Below, piece by piece: positions 19,051-27,937 of a DNA stretch of 64,000 bases (within the stretch, counting starts at the first letter, position 1; each line of letters opens with the position of its first letter). The notes below the pieces were generated by a model that saw only the letters and a program-made list of their open reading frames with translations, ran no database searches and was not told the origin of the DNA. A program made the position numbers and the translations under genes. The stretch is from Rosistilla carotiformis (lineage in GTDB: Bacteria; Planctomycetota; Planctomycetia; Pirellulales; Pirellulaceae), in contig NZ_CP036348.1 in NCBI RefSeq assembly GCF_007753095.1, forward strand, positions 2,728,001-2,792,000, given 5' to 3'.

Positions 19051-20724
19051 ATGGCTTCGTTGTTCGTAATTCGTGGGCGAGACCAAGGCAAGCACTACGC
19101 GCTGGACAACGCGCGGTACACGATTGGCCGCGATATCAGCAACGACATCCAGCTGATCGATTCGGAGGTCTCCCGACAGCACGCGCAGGTTTTCACCGAA
19201 GGGGAGTTCTTCGAGGTGATGGATCTGGGCAGCAGCAACGGGACGTCGGTCAATGGCAGTCCGATCAACCGCTGCATTCTAAAAAGTGGCGATCGACTGC
19301 AAGTGGGTGGGACGATGATGATCTTCACCGGAAACGGTGAACCGACGACGATGGAGGGCCAACACGGCGTCGACATCATCCAACAATCGCGTCAGATGGA
19401 AGGATCGCAGATCGTTTCCTCGCTCTCACGCGTCGTCGACAACGACGCCGAGATGGAGTCGTCGCAGGTGAAGATCGATGCGCGCGTGGAGGTGATGTAC
19501 CACACGGCGCTCGCCGTCGGTCGGACGTTAGAGATTCCACAGCTGTTGGATCGGATCTTGCGTCTGGTGTTCGATTGGGTCGCCGCCGATCGCGGCTGCA
19601 TCATGCTCTCGGATCCCGAAACCAAAGAACTTCGCCCCGCCGCACGCTGCGATCGCAGCGAGGGGCCGATCAAAGACCGGATTGCGATCAGCCGCACGAT
19701 CCTCGATTACGTGATCGAAAAAAACGAAGGGGTGCGAACACGCGACGCCAAAGATGATGGGCGTTGGGACAGCGGGCAATCGATCGTCCGAATGGGCATC
19801 CGCGAAGCGATCTGCGTTCCGTTGCAAGGACGTTACGACGTCGTTGGCGCAATGTACGTCGATACCTTCACGCCCCCGGGGCGGTTTGTCGACGCCGACG
19901 AACAGGGACGGTTTGTCGATGAGCATCTGAAACTGATGACCGCCATCGGGCATCAGGCGGCGCTAGCGATCGAAGACACCTTCTATTATTCGTCGCTGTT
20001 GCAGAGCGAACGTTTGGCGGCGATGGGGCAGACGATCGCGACGCTGTCGCATCACATCAAGAACATCTTGCAGGGGATTCGAGGCGGCAGCTACCTGATC
20101 GAGACAGGTTTGGATCGCAACGATAACGAAGCGGTCCGCAAGGGCTGGGCGATGGTCGACAAGAACCAAGACAAGATCTCCAACCTCGTGCTCGACATGC
20201 TCACGTTCAGCAAGGAACGGGAGCCGGAACTGGTCGAAGGGGATCTGAACGCCACCGTCGCCGACGTCGTCGAACTGATGCAGGTTCGCGCCGACGAAGC
20301 CGATTGCCACCTGGAAGTCCAGCTGGACCAATCGCTTCCGACAGCCTGCTTCGACGCCGACGCGATGCATCGCGCGGTGTTGAACATCGTGACCAATGCG
20401 ATCGATGCCGTCGACGGTTCCGACAGCGAAGAACGGGAACGCCAGCCAAGCGTTCGAATTTCAACCAGCTACGTCGCCGGCGATGGCTTTTACATCGATA
20501 TCGCCGACAACGGACCGGGGATCGACCCCGCCGACATCGAAAAAATCTTCTCCCTGTTTGAATCGAAAAAAGGGGCTCGCGGGACCGGGCTCGGTTTGCC
20601 GGTCAGCCAAAAGATCATGCAGGAACATGGCGGCGAAATCTTGCTGGAAAGCCAGCGGGGCAGCGGCACCAAGTTCCGCTTGCACCTGCCCGCAGTCGAT
20701 TCGGCTCCCGAAACGATGATCTAG
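19051..20724 (+). CDS. FHA-GAF sensor histidine kinase
   Basis: A 557-residue soluble kinase. Residues about 22-90 are a forkhead-associated domain, with the phosphothreonine-binding signature GRDxxxDIxL...SRQHA...GSSNGTSVNG. About 145-310 is a GAF domain (VGRTLEIPQLLDRIL to HQAALAIEDT). The phosphoacceptor box is LSHHIKN (H334), and a HATPase follows with NIVTNAIDAV (N box), DNGPGID (G1) and GTGLGLPVSQKI (G2). It should autophosphorylate on His and pass phosphate to an unlinked response regulator; none is encoded nearby. The FHA domain would dock a Thr-phosphorylated partner, which gives a plausible link from the Hanks kinases of this genome to two-component signalling (inference). There is no membrane helix, so sensing is cytoplasmic. 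Confidence 0.92.
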   Translation: MASLFVIRGRDQGKHYALDNARYTIGRDISNDIQLIDSEVSRQHAQVFTEGEFFEVMDLGSSNGTSVNGSPINRCILKSGDRLQVGGTMMIFTGNGEPTTMEGQHGVDIIQQSRQMEGSQIVSSLSRVVDNDAEMESSQVKIDARVEVMYHTALAVGRTLEIPQLLDRILRLVFDWVAADRGCIMLSDPETKELRPAARCDRSEGPIKDRIAISRTILDYVIEKNEGVRTRDAKDDGRWDSGQSIVRMGIREAICVPLQGRYDVVGAMYVDTFTPPGRFVDADEQGRFVDEHLKLMTAIGHQAALAIEDTFYYSSLLQSERLAAMGQTIATLSHHIKNILQGIRGGSYLIETGLDRNDNEAVRKGWAMVDKNQDKISNLVLDMLTFSKEREPELVEGDLNATVADVVELMQVRADEADCHLEVQLDQSLPTACFDADAMHRAVLNIVTNAIDAVDGSDSEERERQPSVRISTSYVAGDGFYIDIADNGPGIDPADIEKIFSLFESKKGARGTGLGLPVSQKIMQEHGGEILLESQRGSGTKFRLHLPAVDSAPETMI

Positions 20725-20789
20725 TTCGGAACCGCCAGTGCGGGGCAACTTTCCGTCGATCTGGAGCGGTCGTCGATCGGCGAAACGGC

Positions 20790-20795
20790 TATAAT
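20790..20795 (+). promoter_or_regulatory. Putative -10 element upstream of the BFN-domain gene
   Basis: CGGCTATAATAGCGGCC (20786-20802) contains TATAAT 45 bases upstream of the ATG at 20841. No good -35 was found. The near-symmetrical GC flanks recur at other putative promoters in this window. Confidence 0.5.
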
Positions 20796-20840
20796 AGCGG
20801 CCTGCGTATTTCTTCCTTCCTCTCTCCATCGAGACACGTC

Positions 20841-21248
20841 ATGCCTGTCCAGATGCAACTGGCTCGGATCATCATCAGCGAGATCAGCGACAACCAAGTG
20901 ATCTACCTTCAAGAGGTCGACGGGGATCGTCAGTTTCCGATTTTGATCGGCATCTTCGAAGCGACGAATATCGACCGACGGGTGAAGGAAGACTACAAAC
21001 CACCTCGCCCGTTGACCCATGATTTGGTCGTCAATGTTGCCGAAGCGCTGGGGGCCGAGGTCGACAGCGTCGTGATCAGCGGACTTCGAGAGCATACCTA
21101 TTTCGCCCATCTGCGGTTGAAGAAAGATGGAGAGATCATCGAGATCGATTCGCGTCCCTCCGACGCGATCGCCGTCGCGGTGACCTTCAGCCCGCCGCTG
21201 CCGATCTACGTGGCCGAAGAAGTTCTCGACGACGCGATCAAATCGTAG
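20841..21248 (+). CDS. BFN-domain (DUF151) bifunctional nuclease family protein
   Basis: A 135-residue single-domain protein of the bifunctional nuclease family (DUF151). Diagnostic segments are the N-terminal strand pattern ending FPILIGIFEATNI, RPLTHDLV in the middle, then YFAHLRL and the conserved DSRPSDAIAVAV. The length equals a stand-alone BFN domain, without the extra UVR domain of plant or actinobacterial forms. The family was named from plant proteins reported to cleave both RNA and DNA; bacterial roles are poorly defined. It follows the FHA-GAF kinase by 116 bases, with its own -10-like element in between. Confidence 0.9.
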   Translation: MPVQMQLARIIISEISDNQVIYLQEVDGDRQFPILIGIFEATNIDRRVKEDYKPPRPLTHDLVVNVAEALGAEVDSVVISGLREHTYFAHLRLKKDGEIIEIDSRPSDAIAVAVTFSPPLPIYVAEEVLDDAIKS

Positions 21249-21404
21249 TTCGCGTCTTTGTAAGCTCCCCCCGCCTCCGGCATTCATAACCGCTTAACGC
21301 GTCGCGTCGCGGCGTGGTTCGGATGGGATCGTTGCAAGCTGCAAACCGCTCGATCCCTTGCCTACCAAGACTCACCCTACCTTTACTCCTGGAGACCTCA
21401 GCTG

Positions 21405-22547
21405 ATGCACAGTGTTTTCCGACTTCTGACCCTTGCTTTGATAATTGGATTGCCATCGATGGGAACCGCCGAGACGTTGGATGTTTGGTTCGGTACGACG
21501 ACCCCGAAAGACGGTCTGAGCAAAGGCATCTACCACGCCTCGTTTAACACCGAGACGGGGAAGCTGACGACGCCGGAGCTGGCCTTTGGAATCGGAAGCC
21601 CCGGTTTCTTGGCGCTCCATCCCAACGGCAAGGTGCTCTATTGCACCGGCACGATCGACGGCGAGCCGCTGTTGACGGCGTTGTCGATCGAATCGGGTGC
21701 CGATGGCGAGAAGTTGAAGTTGATCAACGCGGCTGCGATTGGCGACGGCGGCGCGGCCCATCTGTCGGTCGATCAAACCGGCAAGGCACTCTTTTCAGCC
21801 CAATACGGCGGCGGATCGACAGCGATGTTTGAACTGGCCGAAGATGGCGAGATCTTGCAACGCAGCGATCTGAAAAAGCACTCCGGCGGTTCGGGCGTTG
21901 TTGGCAATCGCCAAGACAAACCACACGCCCACTGGGTTGGCACATCGCCCGACAACCGATTTGTGATGGTTCCCGATTTGGGACTCGACAAGGTGGTGAT
22001 CTACGAACTCGACTTGGACGAACTGAAACTGAACGACCACGGTTTTGGCAGCGTTCCTGCCGGCGGCGGTCCACGCCACATGAAGTTCCATCCCGATGGC
22101 AAGCGTGTCTACGTCCTGAATGAGTTGGCACTGTCGGTCACGGTCTTCGATTACGATCCCGAAGCGGGAACGATGACGGCGATTCAAACGATTCCAACGG
22201 TCACCGAAGAATCGAAAACGAAAGAGAATCACAGCAGCGGATCGGAGATTCGCGTGCACCCATCGGGCAAGTTTGTTTACTCCGCCAATCGCGGGCACGA
22301 CACGATCACTGCCTATTCGGTCGACCCGGAGGATGGAAAGTTGACGTTGATCGAAGAGGAAGCGATTCGCGGCAGCTGGCCCCGCAACTTTAATGTCGAT
22401 CCAACCGGCAAGTGGTTGATCGCCGCCGGCCGCGACAGCAACACCGCGGCGGTCTTTTCGATCGATCAGGAGACAGGCGAACTGACCTTCACGCAGCACA
22501 GCGCGATGGTTCCAACTCCAATCTGCGTGCTGTTCAGCAAGCCGTAA
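21405..22547 (+). CDS. Exported lactonase family protein (6-phosphogluconolactonase-like beta-propeller)
   Basis: A 380-residue seven-bladed propeller of the YbhE/lactonase family, with an N-terminal signal peptide (about residues 1-21, ending GTA). Blade repeats include SPGFLALHPNGKVLYCTG, AHLSVDQTGKALFSAQYGGG, PHAHWVGTSPDNRFVMVPDLGLDKV, GGGPRHMKFHPDGKRVYVLNE and GSEIRVHPSGKFVYSANRGHD, all typical. Cytosolic members hydrolyse 6-phosphogluconolactone in the pentose phosphate pathway, but the leader here points to a periplasmic lactone substrate; gnd is encoded 5 kb away, not adjacent. GGAG (21391-21394) precedes the ATG by 10 bases. trpF follows after 44 bases and may be cotranscribed. Confidence 0.9.
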   Translation: MHSVFRLLTLALIIGLPSMGTAETLDVWFGTTTPKDGLSKGIYHASFNTETGKLTTPELAFGIGSPGFLALHPNGKVLYCTGTIDGEPLLTALSIESGADGEKLKLINAAAIGDGGAAHLSVDQTGKALFSAQYGGGSTAMFELAEDGEILQRSDLKKHSGGSGVVGNRQDKPHAHWVGTSPDNRFVMVPDLGLDKVVIYELDLDELKLNDHGFGSVPAGGGPRHMKFHPDGKRVYVLNELALSVTVFDYDPEAGTMTAIQTIPTVTEESKTKENHSSGSEIRVHPSGKFVYSANRGHDTITAYSVDPEDGKLTLIEEEAIRGSWPRNFNVDPTGKWLIAAGRDSNTAAVFSIDQETGELTFTQHSAMVPTPICVLFSKP

Positions 22548-22591
22548 CACCTCGCCGGCCTACCGTTGCCAGCGACAGGGAGAATGAAGAC

Positions 22592-23245
22592 GTGTTCCGT
22601 ATCAAGATTTGTGGCGTCCGCGCGGCCGAAGACGTTCGCGCGGCAGAAGCCGCCGGCGCCGATTGCATCGGACTGAACTTCTATCCTCCCAGCGTTCGCT
22701 ATCTGCAGCCCGAAGCCGCTGCGCAACTGGTTGGTGTCGCGCCGACGCTGCAAAGCGCCGGCGTGTTCGTCAATGAACCAGTCGATCGGGTCCGAGAGAT
22801 CGCCGCGGCGGTGAAGCTCGACTGGGTGCAACTGCACGGCGACGAGACGCTTCAAACCGGCAGCGATCTGATCGCCGCTGGCCTTTCGGTGATCCGAGCG
22901 GTTCGATTGCCGACGACGGAGCTGACGGCCGCGACGATCGACGCGATCGTCTTGCCGTGGGCGGATATCGGAGCCCGGATCCTGTTGGATGCCGATGGCG
23001 GTCCACAATTTGGTGGCTCCGGCCAACGGCTCGACTGGGACGGCATCGGACGCTGGGCTGCTCAGACGTCTCTTAACGACTGGATCCTGGCCGGCGGACT
23101 GAATCCCGATAACGTCGGTGATGCGATTCGTCGCAGTGGTGCCGCAGCAGTCGATGTCGCCAGCGGAACCGAGAGTGCTCCGGGCCAGAAAGACCCGGCA
23201 AAGATCGCGGCGTTTGTCGACAACGCAAAAGCAGCTTGGGCTTAA
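22592..23245 (+). CDS. trpF: Phosphoribosylanthranilate isomerase
   Basis: A 217-residue TIM-barrel isomerase converting N-(5-phosphoribosyl)anthranilate to CdRP in tryptophan biosynthesis. Signatures are KICGVR (K5-R10; C7 is the general base), GLNFYPPSVRYL, VQLHGDE, LLDAD (position of the general acid) and the phosphate-binding ILAGGLNPDNV. The start is GTG at 22592: AGGGAG (22577-22582) lies 9 bases upstream, and the frame has no ATG that would begin at the family's usual position. Upstream in-frame codons run into the lactonase gene. It stands apart from other trp genes, as trpF often does outside enterics. A hairpin terminator follows the stop. Confidence 0.95.
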   Translation: MFRIKICGVRAAEDVRAAEAAGADCIGLNFYPPSVRYLQPEAAAQLVGVAPTLQSAGVFVNEPVDRVREIAAAVKLDWVQLHGDETLQTGSDLIAAGLSVIRAVRLPTTELTAATIDAIVLPWADIGARILLDADGGPQFGGSGQRLDWDGIGRWAAQTSLNDWILAGGLNPDNVGDAIRRSGAAAVDVASGTESAPGQKDPAKIAAFVDNAKAAWA

Positions 23246-23261
23246 GGAACAAACGAAAACA

Positions 23262-23295
23262 GGCGGATGTTGCCATCCGCCCGTCGATCGTTTTT
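23262..23295 (+). terminator. Hairpin terminator after trpF
   Basis: Stem of 8 bases (GGCGGATG 23262-23269, CATCCGCC 23274-23281) with a TTGC loop, followed 9 bases later by TTTTT (23291-23295). It lies between the convergent trpF and sucD genes. The sequence ACAAACGAAAAC before the stem also precedes the hairpin after mscS. Confidence 0.55.
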
Positions 23296-23358
23296 ACATT
23301 AGCTGTTCTAGCAACGCAGCGCGGCACTTTGGCCGCGTCGCTTGTTCGAACAAAGGCT

Positions 23359-24240
23359 CTATTTGCCGTGGCGTTTCATCGCTTCGACAACTGCCGCACC
23401 CATGTCGGCTGGCGAAGCAGCGACAACGATTCCGGCGTCTTCTAAAGCGGCAACCTTCTCGGTCGCGGTTCCCTTGCCACCGGTGATGATCGCACCGGCG
23501 TGCCCCATCCGTTTTCCGGGAGGTGCGGTGCGACCGGCGATGAAGGCGGCAACTGGCTTGGTGACGTTCTCTTTAACAAACGCCGCGGCTTCTTCTTCCG
23601 CCGAGCCACCGATTTCGCCCATCATCAAGATCGCTTCGGTCTGCGGATCTTCCTGGAAGCGAGCCAGCAGGTCGATGAACGACGTGCCGACGATCGGATC
23701 GCCACCGAGACCGACGCAGGTGCTTTGGCCGAGACCCAAGTTGGTCGTTTGCCAAACCGCTTCGTAGGTCAACGTACCGCTGCGGCTCATGATGCCGATG
23801 TTGCCTGGTTGGTGAATGTAACCGGGCATGATGCCGATCTTGCACTGGCCAGGAGTGATCAGACCGGGGCAGTTGGGGCCGATCAGGACCGAACCGCTCG
23901 CCTTGGCCGCCTTGAAGACGCGGACCATGTCGAGCACTGGAATGCCTTCGGTGATCGCCGCGATGACTTCGATTCCCGCGTCGATCGCTTCGAGGATCGC
24001 GTCGGCCGCAAACGGCGGCGGAACGAAGATCATCGTTGCGTTGGCACCCGTTTTTTCAACAGCTTCACCAACCGTGTCGAAAACGGGGACGCCGTCGACG
24101 TCTTGGCCCGATTTGCCCGGCGTTACACCGCCGACCATCTGGGTGCCGTATTCTTTGCAACCTTTGGTGTGGAAGGTTCCCGCGCCGCCAGTGATGCCTT
24201 GGCAAATGACGCGCGTGTTTTTGTCAATCAAAATGGACAT
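23359..24240 (-). CDS. sucD: Succinyl-CoA synthetase, alpha subunit
   Basis: A 293-residue subunit of the TCA-cycle enzyme that makes succinate, CoA and a nucleoside triphosphate from succinyl-CoA. The N-terminal CoA-binding Rossmann domain has [20 protein letters not shown] and [30 protein letters not shown] and [11 protein letters not shown] are the ligase signatures. The active-site phosphohistidine is in GHAGAII (H247), with the following glycine-rich loop GGKGTATEK. Length is normal for the family. It lies 82 bases downstream of sucC on the same strand, the usual sucCD order, so the two form the alpha-beta enzyme. Confidence 0.97.
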   Translation of the reverse strand: MSILIDKNTRVICQGITGGAGTFHTKGCKEYGTQMVGGVTPGKSGQDVDGVPVFDTVGEAVEKTGANATMIFVPPPFAADAILEAIDAGIEVIAAITEGIPVLDMVRVFKAAKASGSVLIGPNCPGLITPGQCKIGIMPGYIHQPGNIGIMSRSGTLTYEAVWQTTNLGLGQSTCVGLGGDPIVGTSFIDLLARFQEDPQTEAILMMGEIGGSAEEEAAAFVKENVTKPVAAFIAGRTAPPGKRMGHAGAIITGGKGTATEKVAALEDAGIVVAASPADMGAAVVEAMKRHGK

Positions 24241-24322
24241 TGTTATTCCGAATCCCGTAAATCGTGTAGGTCAACGATTTGTTGTGAGTTGTAAACGATT
24301 CAAATCAAAACAGTCGTCAACT

Positions 24323-25510
24323 TTAGACGCCTGCCGCCTCGACAACCTTCTTTGCAGCATCGGTCAGGCCGACGGCATTGATGATTTCGACATCGCTTTC
24401 TTCGAGCATCCGTCGACCTTCTTCGACTTCGGTCCCTTCCAATCGAACGACCAAAGGCACGTTGAATCCGACCTCTTTGCTGGCCGCGATCAACGCATCG
24501 GCAATCGTCGTGCAACGGGCGATGCCGCCGAAGATGTTGACCAGTACCGCTTTGACGTGGGGATCGGCCAACAGAATTCGGAACGCTTCGGTCACTTGGG
24601 CTTTGTTCGCTCCGCCACCAACGTCCAAGAAGTTTGCGGGTTCGCCACCGTGATGCTTGATGATGTCCATCGTCGACATCGCCAGTCCGGCTCCGTTGAC
24701 CAAGCAAGCGATGTTGCCATCGAGCTTGACAAAGCTCAGCCCCGACGCGGCAGCGCGCAATTCGCTCGGTTCCTCTTCGGCATCGTCGCGTAGTTCGGCG
24801 ATGTCTTTGTGGCGGAACATCGCGTTGTCGTCGAAGGTCACCTTCGCGTCCAATGCGATCATCTCGTCGTCGCCGGTGATTACCAACGGGTTGACTTCCA
24901 GCAGGGCACAATCGAGATCGACGTAAAGCTGGCAGATCTTTTTCATGAACAGGTCGGCCGAACGGGCGGCTTTCCCGCTGATGCCCATCGCCTTGCACAG
25001 CTTGCGGACCTGGTAGCTCTCCAATCCAACGTGCGGATCAAAGTGTTCCTTCAAGATCTTTTCGGGGGTCTCTTCGGCGACCTTTTCGATCTCCATACCA
25101 CCTTCGGTACTGACCATCAAAACGGGCAGCGAGGCGGCGCGGTCCAGGACGATGCCGAGGTACAATTCGCGAGCGATGTTGCAGCCCGATTCGACGAAGA
25201 CTTGGTTGACGCGTTGGCCTTCGGGACCGGTTTGGATCGTGACCAGGTGGTTGCCCAACAGGTTCTCGGCAACGCGTGCTGCGTCGTCGGCCGATTTGAC
25301 CAATTCAACACCGTGTTGTTCCGGCTTTTCGGTAACCGTACCCTTGCCGCGACCGCCGGCATGGATCTGAGCTTTGACAACCGCAATCGCGCCGCCCAGC
25401 TTGTTGTATGCGTCTTTGGCTTCGTCCGCATTGCGGGCGACCATGCCTTGCAGCACGGGGACGCCAGCGGCTCGAAACAGTTCTTTCGCTTGATATTCGT
25501 GGATTTTCAT
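24323..25510 (-). CDS. sucC: ADP-forming succinyl-CoA synthetase, beta subunit
   Basis: A 395-residue ATP-grasp subunit. [19 protein letters not shown] at the N-terminus, [37 protein letters not shown] (metal and nucleotide site) and the C-terminal [20 protein letters not shown] and [11 protein letters not shown] segments are all typical. It binds nucleotide and, with SucD, completes succinyl-CoA turnover in the TCA cycle. A TATAAT on the minus strand (25557-25562) lies about 47 bases upstream of the ATG, so this gene probably heads the sucCD transcript. No other TCA genes are adjacent. Confidence 0.97.
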   Translation of the reverse strand: MKIHEYQAKELFRAAGVPVLQGMVARNADEAKDAYNKLGGAIAVVKAQIHAGGRGKGTVTEKPEQHGVELVKSADDAARVAENLLGNHLVTIQTGPEGQRVNQVFVESGCNIARELYLGIVLDRAASLPVLMVSTEGGMEIEKVAEETPEKILKEHFDPHVGLESYQVRKLCKAMGISGKAARSADLFMKKICQLYVDLDCALLEVNPLVITGDDEMIALDAKVTFDDNAMFRHKDIAELRDDAEEEPSELRAAASGLSFVKLDGNIACLVNGAGLAMSTMDIIKHHGGEPANFLDVGGGANKAQVTEAFRILLADPHVKAVLVNIFGGIARCTTIADALIAASKEVGFNVPLVVRLEGTEVEEGRRMLEESDVEIINAVGLTDAAKKVVEAAGV

Positions 25511-25556
25511 TAGATGGAGGCCTTACAGGAAACAGGACGACCGCACGCTGGGACGG

Positions 25557-25585
25557 ATTATAGGACCCGATGCTTTCCCCTTAAA
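25557..25585 (-). promoter_or_regulatory. Putative promoter of sucCD
   Basis: On the minus strand TATAAT (25562 to 25557) is preceded after 16 bases by TTAAGG, a weak -35. The -10 ends 46 bases from the sucC start codon. Confidence 0.5.
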
Positions 25586-25778
25586 GGCGTCCGGGCGGGG
25601 CGGGTTCTGATTTCTTCAGGTTCGCGCCCGGCAATCCGCTCTGCGGTCACCCTGAGGGCGACTCAAGGGAGGCAATTCGAATGACACAGGTTGTCAGTGT
25701 CGCACAGACTCGCAACATTGGACTGAAATCGTCGCTGCGGCGACTGCCCTGCATGCCCTATGGAAACTAAAATAAAAG

Positions 25779-26339
25779 ATGATCCCCGCGAGCTACTTCC
25801 ACCAAGGTCTTCCCTACGACGACTTTCTGGCCCAACACGGATCGGATCTCGATCGGCGCAAGTGGGCGGCTGTCTACGATGTGTGTGAACTGTCCAACGC
25901 GCAAACCGCGTTGATCGGCGGGTTTGTTCGCGAGATGCGAGTCCTCTGTTTCGCGGGAGCTTGGTGTGGCGATTGCGTGCAACAGTGCCCGATCCTGCGA
26001 CGGATCGAACAGGCCAGCGAGAAGATCACCGTTCGCTATATCGATCGCGATGCCAGCGAAGAGCTGAAGGGAATCATGTCGATCTGCGGTGCCGCTCGCG
26101 TCCCGCAAGTTGCATTCTTCAGCGAAGAGGACTTTTTTGTCGGTCACTACGGCGACCGCACGCTGGCACGATATCGTCAGATGGCGGACCAATTGGCCGG
26201 CGCGGCTTGTGGATCGGGGATCGTCACCGCGGACGATCCGGTTCAGGCGGCGGTGATCCAAGAATGGATAAATGAATTTGAACGGACCCAGCTGATGTTG
26301 CGAACCTCGGCTCGGCTTCGCGAGAAGCATGGAGATTGA
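25779..26339 (+). CDS. Thioredoxin-fold protein
   Basis: A 186-residue cytoplasmic thioredoxin-family protein. After about 50 helical residues comes VLCFAGAWCGDCVQQCP, in which C63 and C66 form the CxxC (CGDC) redox site and C70 is a third cysteine. ARVPQVAFFSEEDFFVGHYG contains the cis-proline loop (VP) and following strand. The CGDC variant occurs in thioredoxins of this 'thioredoxin family protein' group that act as reductases or on small thiol substrates. No signal peptide. sufE starts 5 bases after the stop, so the two are cotranscribed; a role in reducing sulfur-transfer cysteines is an attractive inference. Confidence 0.88.
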   Translation: MIPASYFHQGLPYDDFLAQHGSDLDRRKWAAVYDVCELSNAQTALIGGFVREMRVLCFAGAWCGDCVQQCPILRRIEQASEKITVRYIDRDASEELKGIMSICGAARVPQVAFFSEEDFFVGHYGDRTLARYRQMADQLAGAACGSGIVTADDPVQAAVIQEWINEFERTQLMLRTSARLREKHGD

Positions 26340-26344
26340 ACCCG

Positions 26345-26776
26345 ATGCAAACGATTACCCCCGACGAACTGCGGGAAGAATTTCAAGAGATCAACGACTA
26401 CGACGAACGGCTCGAATACATCATCGAGTTCGCTGATGGGCTGCCGCAAATGGCGGCGGAACATCGCGTCGAACCGAATCGCGTGCAGGGTTGTGTCAGC
26501 AACGTTTGGTTGGTTGCCAGCCAACGCCCCGGCGAATCGGCGGACGATTCGCCGATCGTCGACTTCGAAGCCGATAGCGACGCGGTGATCACGCGCGGGC
26601 TGATCGCGATCATCGTCGCGTTGTTGAGTGGCAAGTCGGCGAAGGAGATCCTGGCGATCGACATCGATGGGCTGTTCACCGAATTGGATCTGCAGGGGCA
26701 TCTGACCCGATCGCGCAGCAATGGGCTGCGGTCGATGGTTCGCCGCGTTCGCGAACTGGCGGAAGCCGCGTTGTAG
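26345..26776 (+). CDS. sufE: SufE-family sulfur acceptor protein
   Basis: A 143-residue SufE-type protein that accepts persulfide sulfur from a cysteine desulfurase (SufS) and passes it to Fe-S scaffold proteins. The conserved block RVQGCVSNVWL contains the active-site cysteine C50; DDYDERLEYIIEFADGLP and FEADSDAVITRGLIAIIVALLSGKS are family hallmarks. ATG 26345 has GGAG 10 bases upstream; an alternative TTG at 26336 is too close to it. It is separated from any sufBCDS genes in this window and lies in a thioredoxin-sufE-GDPD operon. Confidence in family is high, in partner assignment moderate. Confidence 0.92.
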   Translation: MQTITPDELREEFQEINDYDERLEYIIEFADGLPQMAAEHRVEPNRVQGCVSNVWLVASQRPGESADDSPIVDFEADSDAVITRGLIAIIVALLSGKSAKEILAIDIDGLFTELDLQGHLTRSRSNGLRSMVRRVRELAEAAL

Positions 26777-26806
26777 TTGACCTCGCTGGCAAGGAAGGCT
26801 CTCACG

Positions 26807-27787
26807 ATGGGTAACGGATCGCCGATCGAACACGCAAAGATTGTGATCGCTCACCGCGGCGCATCGGGCTATCTGCCCGAGCACACATTGCCGGCCAAGG
26901 CGTTCGCTTACGCTGTCGGTTCCGACTTTCTGGAACAGGACGTCGTCCTCAGCAAAGACGACGTGCCGCTGGTTTTGCACGACGTCCACCTAGATACCGT
27001 AACCGACGTCCGTCAGCGATTTCCCGACCGAGCCCGCGACGATGGGCGTTTTTATGCGATCGATCTGACGCTCGACGAATTGAAGTCGTTGTCGGTTTGC
27101 GAACGCTTCGATCCGTCGACCGGCCAAGCCATCTTTCCCAACCGGTTCCCGAAGGGGCTGTCGCAGTTTCGGATCGCAACGCTGGCCGAAGAGTTGGAGC
27201 TGATCCAGGGGCTCAACGACAGCACCGGTCGCGACGTTGGGATCTATACGGAGATCAAACGGCCGGCTTGGCATCGCCAGCAGGGGAAAGACATCAGCCG
27301 GATCACGTTGGCGGTGCTGAACCAATACGGCTACAGCGATCGATCGGACAACGTCTACGTCCAGTGTTTTGATGCGGCGGAAAACCGTCGGATGCGCGAC
27401 GAACTCGACTGCCAAATGCGGTTGGTGCAGTTGCTGGAAGACGACGACTGGGGGCGAACCACCGCGGACTACGACCTCGCCGCGGCGGAGACCGACCTGC
27501 AGACGATCGCTCAATACGCCGATGCGATCGGTCCTTCGATGAACGTTGTCGTCGTTCCCCATGCCAGTCGCCAAGGGTATCGGTGCACGCCGTTGGTCGA
27601 ATTGGCTCATCGCTGTGGTTTGAAGGTCCATCCGTGGACATTGCGAGCCGATGCGCTGCCCGAATATGTCGACAGCTTCGAGCGGTTGATCGAGATCGCG
27701 TTGTTCGAAGCCGATGCCGACGGGGTCTTCAGCGATTTTCCCGACGTGACCGTCGCGACGCGAGATCGTTTATTCCAAGCCACGTAG
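26807..27787 (+). CDS. Glycerophosphodiester phosphodiesterase
   Basis: A 326-residue GDPD-family TIM barrel that hydrolyses glycerophosphodiesters to glycerol 3-phosphate and alcohol. The catalytic start AHRGASGYLPEHT has H16 and R17 and the metal ligand E25; DVVLSKDDVPLVLHDVHLD carries further ligands and the general acid H; EIKRP follows. The long insert after VLHD resembles GlpQ-type enzymes rather than the short UgpQ type. No signal peptide is visible, so it looks cytoplasmic, unlike periplasmic GlpQ. AAGGAAGG (26791-26798) precedes the ATG by 8 bases. It follows sufE after 30 bases and probably shares its transcript. Confidence 0.92.
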   Translation: MGNGSPIEHAKIVIAHRGASGYLPEHTLPAKAFAYAVGSDFLEQDVVLSKDDVPLVLHDVHLDTVTDVRQRFPDRARDDGRFYAIDLTLDELKSLSVCERFDPSTGQAIFPNRFPKGLSQFRIATLAEELELIQGLNDSTGRDVGIYTEIKRPAWHRQQGKDISRITLAVLNQYGYSDRSDNVYVQCFDAAENRRMRDELDCQMRLVQLLEDDDWGRTTADYDLAAAETDLQTIAQYADAIGPSMNVVVVPHASRQGYRCTPLVELAHRCGLKVHPWTLRADALPEYVDSFERLIEIALFEADADGVFSDFPDVTVATRDRLFQAT

Positions 27788-27815
27788 CCCGGGGCGGCCC
27801 AGGATCGCTGGCATA

Positions 27816-27844
27816 TTGATGGAAATCGGGTCGTCGGCTATCAT
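27816..27844 (+). promoter_or_regulatory. Sigma70-like promoter of gnd
   Basis: TTGATG (27816-27821) and TATCAT (27839-27844) are separated by 17 bases, 93 bases before the gnd ATG. The -10 sits in GGCTATCATTCGC, resembling the GC-flanked -10 elements elsewhere in the window. Confidence 0.6.
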
Positions 27845-27937
27845 TCGCTCGCGTATAGCAAGCGTTTTAATATGTTTGAGTGCCTGCTGGGGGGCCTCGG
27901 GCTGCTTCAATAAATAATCCATTGGGATGCACAAAAA

